Shown here piece after piece: positions 56,045 through 64,000 of a stretch of 64,000 nt of DNA. Positions within the stretch are counted from its first letter, which is position 1; each line of letters begins with the position of its first letter. Made by a program: the position numbers and the translations under genes. The notes under the pieces were generated by a model. It was not told the origin of the DNA, did not search any database, and worked only from the letters and a program-made list of their open reading frames with translations. Source of the stretch: Pseudomonas marginalis (GTDB lineage: Bacteria; Pseudomonadota; Gammaproteobacteria; Pseudomonadales; Pseudomonadaceae); the NCBI RefSeq assembly GCF_008692035.1, contig NZ_VTFG01000001.1, forward strand, positions 1,240,001-1,304,000, given 5' to 3'.

Positions 56045-57019
56045 ATGGTCTTTTTCACTCCGTTCAAACGCCTGCTCCTGGGCACCGCCCTGGCCCTTGG
56101 CCTGGCCACCGGCGCCCACGCCGCCGACCTGCAACCGCTGCGGGTGGCCAATCAGAAATCGACGATCAAGACGCTGCTGGAAGTCTCCGGCGAAACGAAA
56201 AACGTGCCCTATGAAATCCAGTGGTCGGAATTCCCGTCCGCCTCGCCCCTGGGCGAAGCCTTGAATGCCGGTGCCGTGGATATCGGTGCCCTGGGCGATG
56301 CGCCCTACGTGTTTGCCCTTGGCGCCGGCGCCTCGCTCAAGGTGGTCAGCATCATCCACGCCGAAGGGCGTAACACCACCGCCCTGCTGGTGCCCAAGGA
56401 TTCGCCGATCAAGACGGTGGCCGACCTCAAGGGCAAGAAAATCGTCACCGGCCGCGGCTCCATCGGCCACTACCTGGCGATCAAGGCCCTGGCCACGGCC
56501 GGCCTGACCACTAAGGATGTGCAGTTCATTTTCCTGCTGCCCAGCGAGTCGCGCCTGGTGCTGGATAACGGCACCGTCGACGCCTGGTCGACCTGGGACC
56601 CCTACACCACCGTGGTCACCTCACAAAGCCAGGCGCGGATCCTGGCCAGCGGCAACACGCTGTTGAGCAACCACCTGTACCTCGCCGCCACCCGCCAGGC
56701 CATCGCCGACAAGCGCACGCAGCTGGACGACTTTGTCGCCCGCGTCGACCGCGCCTACGCCTGGGCCAATACCCACCCCGACGAGTACGCCGCCGCCCAG
56801 GCCAAAATCACCGGGCTGCCGCTGGCCGTGCATGTGGCCGTGGCCAAGGAAACCCGCCTGAGCCCGGTGCTGATTGACGACAGCGTGATCAGTGGCCTGC
56901 AGGCCACCGCCGACACCTACCAGCAAGAAGGCCTGCTGCCCCGGCACATCGACGTGTCCCAGGGCTTCGACACGAGCTTTAACGCCAAGCGCGCCCCCAA
57001 CAACCAAGCATCACGCTGA
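56045..57019 (+). CDS. periplasmic sulfonate/sulfate-ester-type binding protein (SsuA-like)
   Basis: 324 residues. The signal peptide ([20 protein letters not shown]) gives a mature start [15 protein letters not shown]1/SsuA-type features: [41 protein letters not shown] and [11 protein letters not shown]. It would deliver an organosulfur compound to an ABC importer, but no permease or ATPase gene is present here. The start at 56045 is chosen for the signal peptide; a GTG at 55970 would prepend 25 residues from the leader element. Confidence 0.87.
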   Translation: MVFFTPFKRLLLGTALALGLATGAHAADLQPLRVANQKSTIKTLLEVSGETKNVPYEIQWSEFPSASPLGEALNAGAVDIGALGDAPYVFALGAGASLKVVSIIHAEGRNTTALLVPKDSPIKTVADLKGKKIVTGRGSIGHYLAIKALATAGLTTKDVQFIFLLPSESRLVLDNGTVDAWSTWDPYTTVVTSQSQARILASGNTLLSNHLYLAATRQAIADKRTQLDDFVARVDRAYAWANTHPDEYAAAQAKITGLPLAVHVAVAKETRLSPVLIDDSVISGLQATADTYQQEGLLPRHIDVSQGFDTSFNAKRAPNNQASR

Positions 57020-57030
57020 AGGAGCAGAAC

Positions 57031-58395
57031 ATGAGCACGCCACATCCATTGAAACCCCGCCATTTGAAACTGGGCGCCATGGTCCACGGTGTCGGACACG
57101 GCTGGGGCGAATGGCGCCATCCCCAGGCGCAACCGAATGCCAGTACAAATTTCGGCTTCTACAAGCAGCAGACCGAACTCGCCGAAGCGGCCAAGTTCGA
57201 CTTCGTGTTCATCGCCGACAGCCTGCACATCCACGCCAAGTCCAGCCCGCATTACCTCAACCGTTTCGAACCGCTGACCATCCTCTCGGCCCTGGCCGCG
57301 TTGACCACGCATATCGGCCTGGTGGCCACCGTGACCGTCAGCTACACCGAGCCCTACCAGGTGGCGCGCCAGTTCGCGTCCCTGGACCATATCAGCGGCG
57401 GGCGCGCCGGCTGGAACGTGGTGACCTCGTGGCTCAGCGGCACCGCCGACAACTTCGGTAAAGCCGAGCACCCACCCCACGCCGTGCGCTACCGCATCGC
57501 CAAGGAACACCTGAACACGGTCAAGGGCCTGTGGGATTCCTGGGAAGACGACGCCTTTGCCTACAACAAGCAAAGCGGTGAATTCTTTACCCCGGGCAAG
57601 CTGCATGCGCTGAACCACAAAGGCGAGTTTTTCTCGGTCAAAGGCCCGCTGAACATTGCACGCTCGCGCCAGGGCCAGCCGGTGATTTTCCAGGCGGGCA
57701 CCTCCGAAGACGGGCGTAACTTTGCGGCGCAGAACGCTGACGCCATCTTCGTGCATGTGGAAAGCATCGAAGAAGGCCTGGCTTATACCCAGGACCTCAA
57801 ACGCCGCGCCAAAGGCTTTGGCCGCGACGCCGACAGCCTGTCGATCCTGCCGGGCATCCGCCCGATTGTCGGCCGCAACGAGGCCGAAGTGGAAAGTCGC
57901 TACCAGCAGGCCGTGGAGCTGGTCACCGTGGAAGATGCCATCGTCGCCCTCGGTCGCCCGTTCAACGACCATGACTTCAGCCAGTACCCGCTGGACGCGC
58001 CCTTCCCGGAGCTCGGCGACCTGGGCGCCAACAGCCAGAAAGGCGGCTCCGACCGTATCAAGCAACTGGCCAGGGACGAAGGCCTGACCCTGCGCGAAGT
58101 GGCGCTGCGCTTCTCGCGGCCCAAGCGTGATTTTGTCGGCACCCCGGAGCAAGTCGCCGACGCGATCCAGACCTGGTTCGAGCGCGGGGCCAGCGATGGT
58201 TTCATCATCAACTCGGTGCTGCCGGACGGCTTGCAGTACTTCACCGAACTGGTGGTGCCGGTGCTGCAACAGCGTGGCCTGTTCCGTAGCGAATACACCG
58301 GCCACACCCTGCGCGACAACCTTGGCCTGGACGTGCCGGCCAACCGTTACAGCGTCACTGCCGAGGTCGAAACGCAACAGGAGGCGCTGGCATGA
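57031..58395 (+). CDS. NtaA/SnaA/DszA-family flavin-dependent monooxygenase
   Basis: 454 residues, luciferase-like fold of the large subgroup that includes nitrilotriacetate and dibenzothiophene-sulfone monooxygenases. [59 protein letters not shown] and [13 protein letters not shown] are typical. It probably opens a C-S bond of the imported compound, using reduced FMN from an unlinked reductase. It starts 11 bp after the binding-protein gene, behind AAGGAG. Confidence 0.9.
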   Translation: MSTPHPLKPRHLKLGAMVHGVGHGWGEWRHPQAQPNASTNFGFYKQQTELAEAAKFDFVFIADSLHIHAKSSPHYLNRFEPLTILSALAALTTHIGLVATVTVSYTEPYQVARQFASLDHISGGRAGWNVVTSWLSGTADNFGKAEHPPHAVRYRIAKEHLNTVKGLWDSWEDDAFAYNKQSGEFFTPGKLHALNHKGEFFSVKGPLNIARSRQGQPVIFQAGTSEDGRNFAAQNADAIFVHVESIEEGLAYTQDLKRRAKGFGRDADSLSILPGIRPIVGRNEAEVESRYQQAVELVTVEDAIVALGRPFNDHDFSQYPLDAPFPELGDLGANSQKGGSDRIKQLARDEGLTLREVALRFSRPKRDFVGTPEQVADAIQTWFERGASDGFIINSVLPDGLQYFTELVVPVLQQRGLFRSEYTGHTLRDNLGLDVPANRYSVTAEVETQQEALA

Positions 58396-59075
58396 GCGAA
58401 TCCCTCAACCGTCAGTTGGCGGCGCTGCACGCCGAACGTGTAGCCACCTGGGCACCGGCGGCGTTGCAGGTCAATATCGACCAGCGCCAGCGCCTGGTGG
58501 ATGAAGCACGGGTAGACGACTACGTGCAGATCGGCGATGAGCTGGACCCCTTCACCCTGCTCACTGTGGAAGGCGGCGAACTGACCCGCGAACGATTGCT
58601 GGCCGACGGCCCGGCGGTGCTGATCTTCTTCCGCTTTGCCGGCTGCCCGGCGTGCAATATCGCCCTGCCCTATTACGAACGCCAACTCTACCCACGCCTG
58701 CGAGAACTAGGCGTGCCCCTGGTCGCGGTGAGCCCGCAAGTGCCTGAACGCCTGGTTGAGATCAAGAGCCGCCACGCCCTGCAATTGCGGGTGGCCAGCG
58801 ACCCGGACAACCAACTCGGTCGCCGCTTGGGCATCCTCTACAGCTTCGACGAAGCCTCGCGCAATGCAGCCCTGGCCAAGGGCAATCACATCGGTGAAAC
58901 CACCGGTACGGGAACCTGGGAGTTGCCGCAACCGACCGTGGTGGTGATTGCCCAGGACGGCACGGTGGCGTTCGTGGACGTCAGCCCGGACTGGCTGGTG
59001 CGTACCGAAGCCGAGCCGGTGGTGCAGGTGGTGGAGCGCTTGCTGGGCCAACAGCCTGTACGCATCGCCATCTAG
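58392..59075 (+). CDS. AhpC/TSA-type peroxiredoxin-like protein
   Basis: 227 residues. Thioredoxin-like fold with [21 protein letters not shown], in which a CPAC pair occupies the active-site position, and [20 protein letters not shown]. The first 50 residues are a helical extension. It may remove peroxide made by the flavin enzymes or handle thiol products (inference). ATGA overlap with the monooxygenase gene. Confidence 0.83.
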   Translation: MSESLNRQLAALHAERVATWAPAALQVNIDQRQRLVDEARVDDYVQIGDELDPFTLLTVEGGELTRERLLADGPAVLIFFRFAGCPACNIALPYYERQLYPRLRELGVPLVAVSPQVPERLVEIKSRHALQLRVASDPDNQLGRRLGILYSFDEASRNAALAKGNHIGETTGTGTWELPQPTVVVIAQDGTVAFVDVSPDWLVRTEAEPVVQVVERLLGQQPVRIAI

Positions 59076-59114
59076 GCCCAGCGCCCCTCCCACATTTTGA
59101 CCGAGTACATTCTC

Positions 59115-60284
59115 ATGACCCAACCGTCTCTACGCTCCGTGGAGGTCGCCAACTTCGAGGCCCTGCTCGAACGCCTCAGCACCGAGCTGGCCGGCACCGC
59201 GCACCTGTATGACGAGAGCGGCGCCTTCCCCCATGCCAACTTCCAGCGGCTGCACGACCATGGCCTGGTCGCCCTCACCGTGCCCAAGGCCCTCGGCGGC
59301 GGTGGTGCCAGCCTGCCCCAGGCGCGCAAGGCGATCAGTGCGATTGCCAAGGGCGAACCGTCCACCGCACTGATCCTGGTGATGCAATACCTGCAACACA
59401 CGCGCCTGCAAGACAGCAAGACCTGGCCGCCCCACCTGCGTACCCGAGTGGCCGAGGACGCGGTGCGCGACGGTGCATTGATCAATGCCCTGCGCGTCGA
59501 ACCCGACCTCGGCACCCCGGCCCGTGGCGGGCTGCCGGCGACGACTGCCGTGCGCACTGCCGAGGGCTGGCGCATCAGCGGGCGCAAGATCTACTCCACC
59601 GGCAGCCATGGCCTGAGCTGGTTCAGCGTATGGGCGCGCAGCGATGACGCCGACCCGCTGGTGGGCGCCTGGCTGGTGCCCAAGGACAGCCCCGGCGTAA
59701 GCATCATCGACACCTGGGACCACCTCGGCATGCGCGCCACCTGCAGCCATGAAGTGGTGCTCGACAATGTGCTGGTGCCACTGGACCACGCCGTCAGCGT
59801 CAGCCCCTGGAGCGCGCCGCAACCGGAACTGGATGCCGAGGGTTTCCTGTGGATGTCGGTGCTGCTGTCCTCGGTGTATGACGCCGTGGCCCAGGCTGCG
59901 CGGGACTGGCTGGTGAACTGGCTGGAAGAGCGCCAGCCATCCAATCTCGGCGCGGCGCTGTCGACACTGCCGCGTTTCCAGGAAACCGTCGGCCATATCG
60001 ACACCCTGCTGTTCGCCAACCGCAGCCTGCTCGACGCCGCCGCCGACGGCCACACCCCGGCCGCCAACGCCGCGCAGTTGAAGTACCTGGTCACCCACAA
60101 CGCTATTCGCGCGGTGGAGCTGGCCATCGAGGCCTCCGGCAACCCCGGTCTGTCACGTCATAGCCCGCTGCAACGCCACTACCGCGATGTGCTGTGCAGT
60201 CGTGTGCATACCCCGCAGAACGATGCGGTGCTGCAGGGCGTGGGTAAAGCCGTGTTCGCCCAACGCCAGAAGGAACGCACATGA
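59115..60284 (+). CDS. acyl-CoA dehydrogenase-type flavoprotein (SfnB/DszC-like)
   Basis: 389 residues with the acyl-CoA dehydrogenase fold: VALTVPKALGGGGASLPQAR, GWRISGRKIYSTGSHGLSWF and the C-terminal ASGNPGLSRHSPLQRHYRD. Members in sulfur clusters act as flavin-dependent oxygenases or desulfurising oxidases rather than on CoA esters. A REP remnant (CCCTCCCACATTTT) lies in the 39-bp gap before it. The ATG at 59115 has only a weak ribosome site; a TTG at 59097 is possible. Confidence 0.84.
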   Translation: MTQPSLRSVEVANFEALLERLSTELAGTAHLYDESGAFPHANFQRLHDHGLVALTVPKALGGGGASLPQARKAISAIAKGEPSTALILVMQYLQHTRLQDSKTWPPHLRTRVAEDAVRDGALINALRVEPDLGTPARGGLPATTAVRTAEGWRISGRKIYSTGSHGLSWFSVWARSDDADPLVGAWLVPKDSPGVSIIDTWDHLGMRATCSHEVVLDNVLVPLDHAVSVSPWSAPQPELDAEGFLWMSVLLSSVYDAVAQAARDWLVNWLEERQPSNLGAALSTLPRFQETVGHIDTLLFANRSLLDAAADGHTPAANAAQLKYLVTHNAIRAVELAIEASGNPGLSRHSPLQRHYRDVLCSRVHTPQNDAVLQGVGKAVFAQRQKERT

Positions 60285-61225
60285 CCCAGGTGATTATCGC
60301 CAGCCAGTTGGACGAAGACTACAACGACGTGATCCGCGCGCGCCTCACTGCGATCCACCCCGGAGCCCAGGTGATCGGCGTGCCGGCAGGCGTGCCAAGC
60401 GACCTGCCGCCCCAGGCGAATATCCTGCTGCTGCGCCCGATCAACGTGCGCGGCTACACCGCACCGGACACCCCGCCACCGGGCTGGCCCTACGGCGCGC
60501 AATGGGTGCATTTGGTATCGTCCGGCATCGACTTCTACCCGCAATGGCTGTTCAACGGCCCGCCGGTGACCACCTCCCGAGGCAGCGCCGCTGACAACCT
60601 GGCCGAGTTCGCCCTGGCAGCGATCTTTGCCGCTTCCAAGCATTTGCCGGACATCTGGGTGAAGGACTCGCAATGGAACTTCACCGCCCTGCGCCCCCTC
60701 AAGGGCACCACCCTGGGCATCCTTGGCTTTGGCGCGATTGGTGAAAGCCTGGCACAAAAAGCCCTGGGCCTGGGCATCAAGGTGGTCGCGCTGCGTCAGA
60801 GCCAGGCACCGCTCGGCGCCGGCGTGGACGCCGCCCAGGACATCCACGACCTGTTCGCCCGCGCCGACCACCTGGTGGTGGCCGCGCCACTGACCGACGC
60901 CACGCGGCATATCATCAACCGCGATGTGCTGGGCAGCGCCAGGCCGGGCCTGCACCTGATCAACATCGCACGTGGGGGCCTGCTCGATCAGGAGGCGTTG
61001 CTGGAGGCCCTGGATAACGGCCAGATCGGCCTGGCATCGCTCGACGTGACCGAGCCGGAGCCCTTGCCGGACGGGCACCCGCTGTACAGCCACCCACGGG
61101 TACGGTTGTCGCCGCACACGTCAGCGATTTCGACCAATAGCCGCAACGAGATTGCCGATACGTTCTTGGCGAATCTGGAGCGCTACGTTTCAGGGGTTGA
61201 ACTGGCGAATCTGGCTAACGCCTGA
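60281..61225 (+). CDS. D-isomer-specific 2-hydroxyacid dehydrogenase
   Basis: 314 residues. The NAD-binding motif is LGILGFGAIGESLAQKALGL; the catalytic Arg is in NIARGGLLDQEAL, Glu in DVTEPEPLPDGHPL and His in LSPHTSAIS. It would reduce or oxidise a 2-oxo/2-hydroxy acid, perhaps from the carbon skeleton freed by desulfurisation. ATGA overlap with the preceding gene; last gene of the operon. Confidence 0.87.
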   Translation: MTQVIIASQLDEDYNDVIRARLTAIHPGAQVIGVPAGVPSDLPPQANILLLRPINVRGYTAPDTPPPGWPYGAQWVHLVSSGIDFYPQWLFNGPPVTTSRGSAADNLAEFALAAIFAASKHLPDIWVKDSQWNFTALRPLKGTTLGILGFGAIGESLAQKALGLGIKVVALRQSQAPLGAGVDAAQDIHDLFARADHLVVAAPLTDATRHIINRDVLGSARPGLHLINIARGGLLDQEALLEALDNGQIGLASLDVTEPEPLPDGHPLYSHPRVRLSPHTSAISTNSRNEIADTFLANLERYVSGVELANLANA

Positions 61226-61311
61226 CGCTGTTCAAAAATGTCGGAGGGGCGGTGCGACGATTCGACTTGCTCCCGATGGCGGCCTTCGGGCCGACCATGT
61301 CGTTGGAGTTG

Positions 61312-61575
61312 AGCGAGTACATATCCGTTGCTGCGGTAACGGCGGCTTAGGGTTCCGCCCTTACGGCGGGTCACTTTGGAAAAGCCCCAAAGTAACCAAA
61401 GGGCTCTTGCCCCAACACTCGGCACCTCGCCTAGGCTCGGTGTGCCCGAACGAAGGCTTGAATCCGTGGGCCGCCGTCATGGGCCATCCTTGGCCCAGGA
61501 CGGCTAACCCGGCGTCCTGCCGGGTTACCCACGGATTCAAGCCTGCGTTCGGCCAGCGTGTTTGACGGGGCGCCT
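61312..61575 (-). repeat. structured repeat element, copy B (inverted)
   Basis: Same element as copy A in the opposite direction. The outer stem is 61448-61470 with 61528-61550 (22 of 23 pairs). Relative to copy C the inner six bases of the stem are changed on both arms so that pairing is kept. REP-like sequence adjoins its left side (61235-61283). The open frame through it (ending near 61565) encodes repeat-derived residues only. Confidence 0.8.
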
Positions 61576-61640
61576 AGGATCAAAAGCAGAGCAAAAGCAG
61601 AGCAAAAGCAGGCTGAGGTCTGCCTGCTGGATGGAGATCC

Positions 61641-61735
61641 AAATGTGGGAGGGGGCTTGCCCCCGATGAGGGTGGGTCAGTGATACTTGGGTTGACTGAC
61701 TCACCGCTATCGGGGGCAAGCCCCCTCCCACATTT
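61641..61735. repeat. REPIN between copies B and C
   Basis: Two inverted REP units (AAATGTGGGAGGGGGCTTGC and its complement) with about 35 bp between. It sits at the centre of the head-to-head pair of structured elements. Confidence 0.92.
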
Positions 61736-61801
61736 ACCGAGTACACCAGACCCAACTCCGGTCGGCTCTAAGGCCGCCGCGCTTCGGCTTTTGATCTCAA
61801 A

Positions 61802-62065
61802 TCGCCCCGTCAAACACGCTGGCCGAACGCAGGCTTTGGAGCGTGGGTAACCCGGCAGGACGCCGGGTTAGCCGCGCTGGGCCAAGGATGGCCCATCGCG
61901 GCGGCCCACGCTCCAAAGCCTTCGTTCGGGCACACCGAGCCTAGGCGAGGTGCCGAGTGTTGGGGCGAGGACCTTTTGCTTACTTTTGGGTCCCTCCAAA
62001 AGTGAGCCGCTGTAAGAGCGGAACCATAGGCAGCCGTTACCGCAGCAACGGATATGTACTCGGTC
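61802..62065 (+). repeat. structured repeat element, copy C
   Basis: Third copy, same direction as A. Outer stem 61825-61847 with 61905-61927 (22 of 23 pairs); inner hairpins 61848-61870 and 61871-61904. Downstream stems differ from A by paired changes: ACTTTTGG/CCAAAAGT and CCGCT/AGCGG. A REP remnant (CGGGGGCAAGCCCCACA) follows at 62099-62115. Confidence 0.8.
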
Positions 62066-62196
62066 AAAGCCAACGACATGGTCGGCCCGAAGGCCGCCAC
62101 GGGGGCAAGCCCCACATCTGGCTATGCGGCCAGGCGAGAAATATCATCAGATATACGCATCATAAATAAAAATTAACTGCATATCTTTAATAATGA

Positions 62197-62277
62197 GCAT
62201 ATAACAAAACAGACTTTTACGAACGTCTTTCCTATCCATATTGTTATGTCCAGCACCGACCCCTGACCAGGTGGAGG
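62197..62277 (+). promoter_or_regulatory. sulfur-unit promoter/leader element, copy 3
   Basis: CATATAACAAAACAGACTTT continues to TAC, ending at 62220; 34 nt later comes ACCGACCCC (62255-62263), six variable bases and GGTGGAGG (62270-62277). The receptor start follows at 62313 with its own AGGGA. Confidence 0.6.
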
Positions 62278-62312
62278 CCTTGCCTGAACCACCACTTTCT
62301 CAGGGACCTACC

Positions 62313-64000
62313 ATGAGCCACATCGCCGCGCCCAATCGCCTCACCCTTGCTGTCTCCCTCGCCCTGTTCGGCGCGTACGCCCACGCCGATGACGCCGCGC
62401 TGCCGGTGGTCAATGTCACGGCCGAGCACCGCAGTGAAGACTTGCAGAAAACCCCGCTGGCGATTTCCGCCTTCGACGAGAAGAGCCTCGACGACAAGCA
62501 GATCCGCAGCGTGCGCGATCTGTCGGGCCAGGTGCCGAACCTGACACTCAGCCGCCAGTCGATCTCCTACAGCGCCCAGACCTATGGCATTCGCGGCATC
62601 GGTGAAACCGACCCGATCCAGGAAGCCGCCGTGGCGGTGTACGCCGACGACTTGTACATCCCACGGGCGATTTCCTCGATGCTCGACTTCAATGACGTCG
62701 AGCGCGTCGAAGTGCTGCGCGGCCCCCAGGGCACCCTGTACGGGCGCAACAGCAGCGCCGGGGCGATCCGCGTGATCACCCGCGACCCCAACCAGGAAAC
62801 CCGTGGTTTCGTCGAGCTCGGTGCCGGCAACTACAATGCGCAGAACGGCCGTTTCCTGATCAGCGGCCCGCTGGTGGACAACGCGTTGTTCGGCAGCTTT
62901 TCGGCGCTCCGCCTGAGCCGCGACGGCACGGTGTCCAACCCGACCCGGGGCAAGGATGTGAACAACGTCGATATCCAGTCCTATCGCGGCAAGCTGCGCT
63001 ACAAGCCCGAGGATTCACCCTGGGATGTGCAGTTGACCCTGGCCGGCACCTTTGACCGTGGCGACACCACCAGCTACTCGCCGTTCGACGCCAACGGCCG
63101 TTTCGACAAGTTCAAGAGCTACAGCAGCCTCGACCCGAAAAACCGCCTTGACCAGGGCAGTTCGGTGTTGCGCGCGATCTATGCGATCAACGATCACTTG
63201 AATGTCAAATCGGTCACTGCCTGGTCGTCCTTCAACCAGCCGGTGGACTACGACAACTCGGGGCAGGCCGCGCTGATCCAGAACAACCTGATCCTCTACA
63301 AGCAGAACTACGCCACCCAGGAATTCCAGCTCAACGGCGACTATGACGATTTCAGCTTCAGCACCGGCCTGTACCTGTACCGCGAACGCTTCGATGCCGA
63401 CCGCGACAACCTCACCTACTCCATCGCACGCAACCGGGTGATCGGCCAGGGCCAGTACAGCACCACCAACACCGAAAGCTACGCGCTGTATGGCCAGGGC
63501 ACCTACAAGATCACCCCGCAGCTGTCGCTGATCGCCGGCCTGCGCTTTACCCGCGAACACAAGAACTTCGAGTTCACCAATTACGCGATCAATACCGACC
63601 GGCAGATTACCGGCACCAACTTCGCGGCCGAGTCGAGCAAATCCTGGCAGTCCACCAGCCCGAAAATCGGCTTCGAATATGCCTGGACGCCGCACCTCAA
63701 CCAGTACGCCTACGTCGCCAAGGGCTTCAAGGCCGGCGGATACGACAACCGTGCGCCGACCCGCGCCGCCGCCGAGCAGGCGTTTTCGCCGGAAGACGTG
63801 ACCACCTGGGAAACCGGCTTCAAGGGCGACTTCTTCGACCAGCGCCTGCGGGCCAACGTCGCGCTGTTCTACAACGACTACAAAGACCTGCAGACCAACG
63901 CCTACGACCCGGCGCTGGGGGTGAGCCTGCGCACCAACGTCGGCCAGGCCCACACCTACGGTGTCGAGTTGGAAACCCTCACCGCCCTGAGCCGCGACCT
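62313..64000 (+). CDS. TonB-dependent outer-membrane receptor, 5' part
   Basis: 562 residues visible, running off the window. Signal peptide MSHIAAPNRLTLAVSLALF to YAHA, then a plug domain (VVNVTAEHRSEDLQKTPLAI, IRGIGETDPIQEAAVAVYAD, VERVEVLRGPQGTLYGRNSS, GAIRVITRDP) and the start of the beta barrel (YAYVAKGFKAGGYDNRAPTR). The type resembles receptors for non-siderophore substrates. The shared leader element suggests induction with the sulfur genes, so uptake of an organosulfur compound such as a sulfate ester is a fair guess. Confidence 0.9.
   Translation, partial: MSHIAAPNRLTLAVSLALFGAYAHADDAALPVVNVTAEHRSEDLQKTPLAISAFDEKSLDDKQIRSVRDLSGQVPNLTLSRQSISYSAQTYGIRGIGETDPIQEAAVAVYADDLYIPRAISSMLDFNDVERVEVLRGPQGTLYGRNSSAGAIRVITRDPNQETRGFVELGAGNYNAQNGRFLISGPLVDNALFGSFSALRLSRDGTVSNPTRGKDVNNVDIQSYRGKLRYKPEDSPWDVQLTLAGTFDRGDTTSYSPFDANGRFDKFKSYSSLDPKNRLDQGSSVLRAIYAINDHLNVKSVTAWSSFNQPVDYDNSGQAALIQNNLILYKQNYATQEFQLNGDYDDFSFSTGLYLYRERFDADRDNLTYSIARNRVIGQGQYSTTNTESYALYGQGTYKITPQLSLIAGLRFTREHKNFEFTNYAINTDRQITGTNFAAESSKSWQSTSPKIGFEYAWTPHLNQYAYVAKGFKAGGYDNRAPTRAAAEQAFSPEDVTTWETGFKGDFFDQRLRANVALFYNDYKDLQTNAYDPALGVSLRTNVGQAHTYGVELETLTALSRD

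Noticed and set aside
61152..61565. Open frame of 137 codons at the end of the hydroxyacid dehydrogenase gene
   Set aside because: It runs through REP-like DNA and structured repeat copy B; similar residues are produced by copies A and C, and conservation follows base pairing, not protein sequence.
61810..62115. Open frame of about 100 codons on the minus strand in repeat copy C
   Set aside because: Entirely inside the repeat and its REP remnant, with no ribosome site.
63015..63953. Open frame of 312 codons antisense to the TonB receptor
   Set aside because: Shadow of a clear receptor reading frame with plug and barrel motifs.

Overview
The window looks like chromosome of a Pseudomonas of the P. 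fluorescens group. It is GC-rich, carries the REP/REPIN repeats typical of that group (core GTGGGAGGGGGCTTGCCCCC), has a lexA2-imuA-imuB-dnaE2 mutagenesis cassette, and holds a colanic-acid-like capsule locus running from wcaJ to wzb, as is known from P. fluorescens SBW25. The species call is inference. I saw no rRNA, tRNA, CRISPR array or insertion sequence.

Layout. 1-3.7 kb: 3' part of a 2-oxoadipate dioxygenase gene, a small YdcH protein, a transketolase and a REPIN. 3.7-8 kb (minus): a UvrA2-like ABC ATPase translationally coupled to a hybrid histidine kinase. 8-13.8 kb (minus): the LexA2-controlled translesion operon lexA2-imuA-imuB-dnaE2, with a perfect palindromic operator over the lexA2 ribosome binding site. 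13.8-24.3 kb: a regulator-rich stretch with two LysR proteins, two AraC-type proteins and two convergent, overlapping STAND-type winged-helix regulators, plus a pirin, a secreted 13-residue tandem-repeat protein and a quinone oxidoreductase.

24.5-49.2 kb is the exopolysaccharide region. Three AT-richer regulatory genes (receiver-like plus winged helix; degenerate EAL; winged helix) precede the initiating glycosyltransferase WcaJ on the plus strand. A long minus-strand operon reads wzb-wzc-wzx-wzy-pyruvyltransferase-acetyltransferase-nitroreductase-GT2-gmd-fcl-wcaI-gmm-manC-gfcA-wza-gfcB-gfcC-gfcD. ManC, Gmd and Fcl make GDP-mannose and GDP-L-fucose; WcaJ and two other glycosyltransferases build a lipid-linked unit; Wzx, Wzy, Wzc, Wzb and Wza flip, polymerise, control and export it; GfcA-D form the group-4-capsule/YjbEFGH accessory set. 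Next to wzb lies a small gene that looks like the detached C-terminal domain of phosphomannomutase.

49.3-64 kb is an organosulfur-scavenging region: an SsuD-like flavin monooxygenase, a class II aldolase, a LysR regulator, a thiol dioxygenase with a four-domain rhodanese, a sulfonate-type binding protein with a second flavin monooxygenase, a peroxiredoxin-like protein, an acyl-CoA-dehydrogenase-type oxidase and a hydroxyacid dehydrogenase, and the start of a TonB-dependent receptor. Three of these transcription units share a promoter-like block and a leader motif at fixed spacing. The region also holds three copies of a structured repeat of about 265 bp whose stems covary between copies. These two observations are the strongest candidates for something undescribed.
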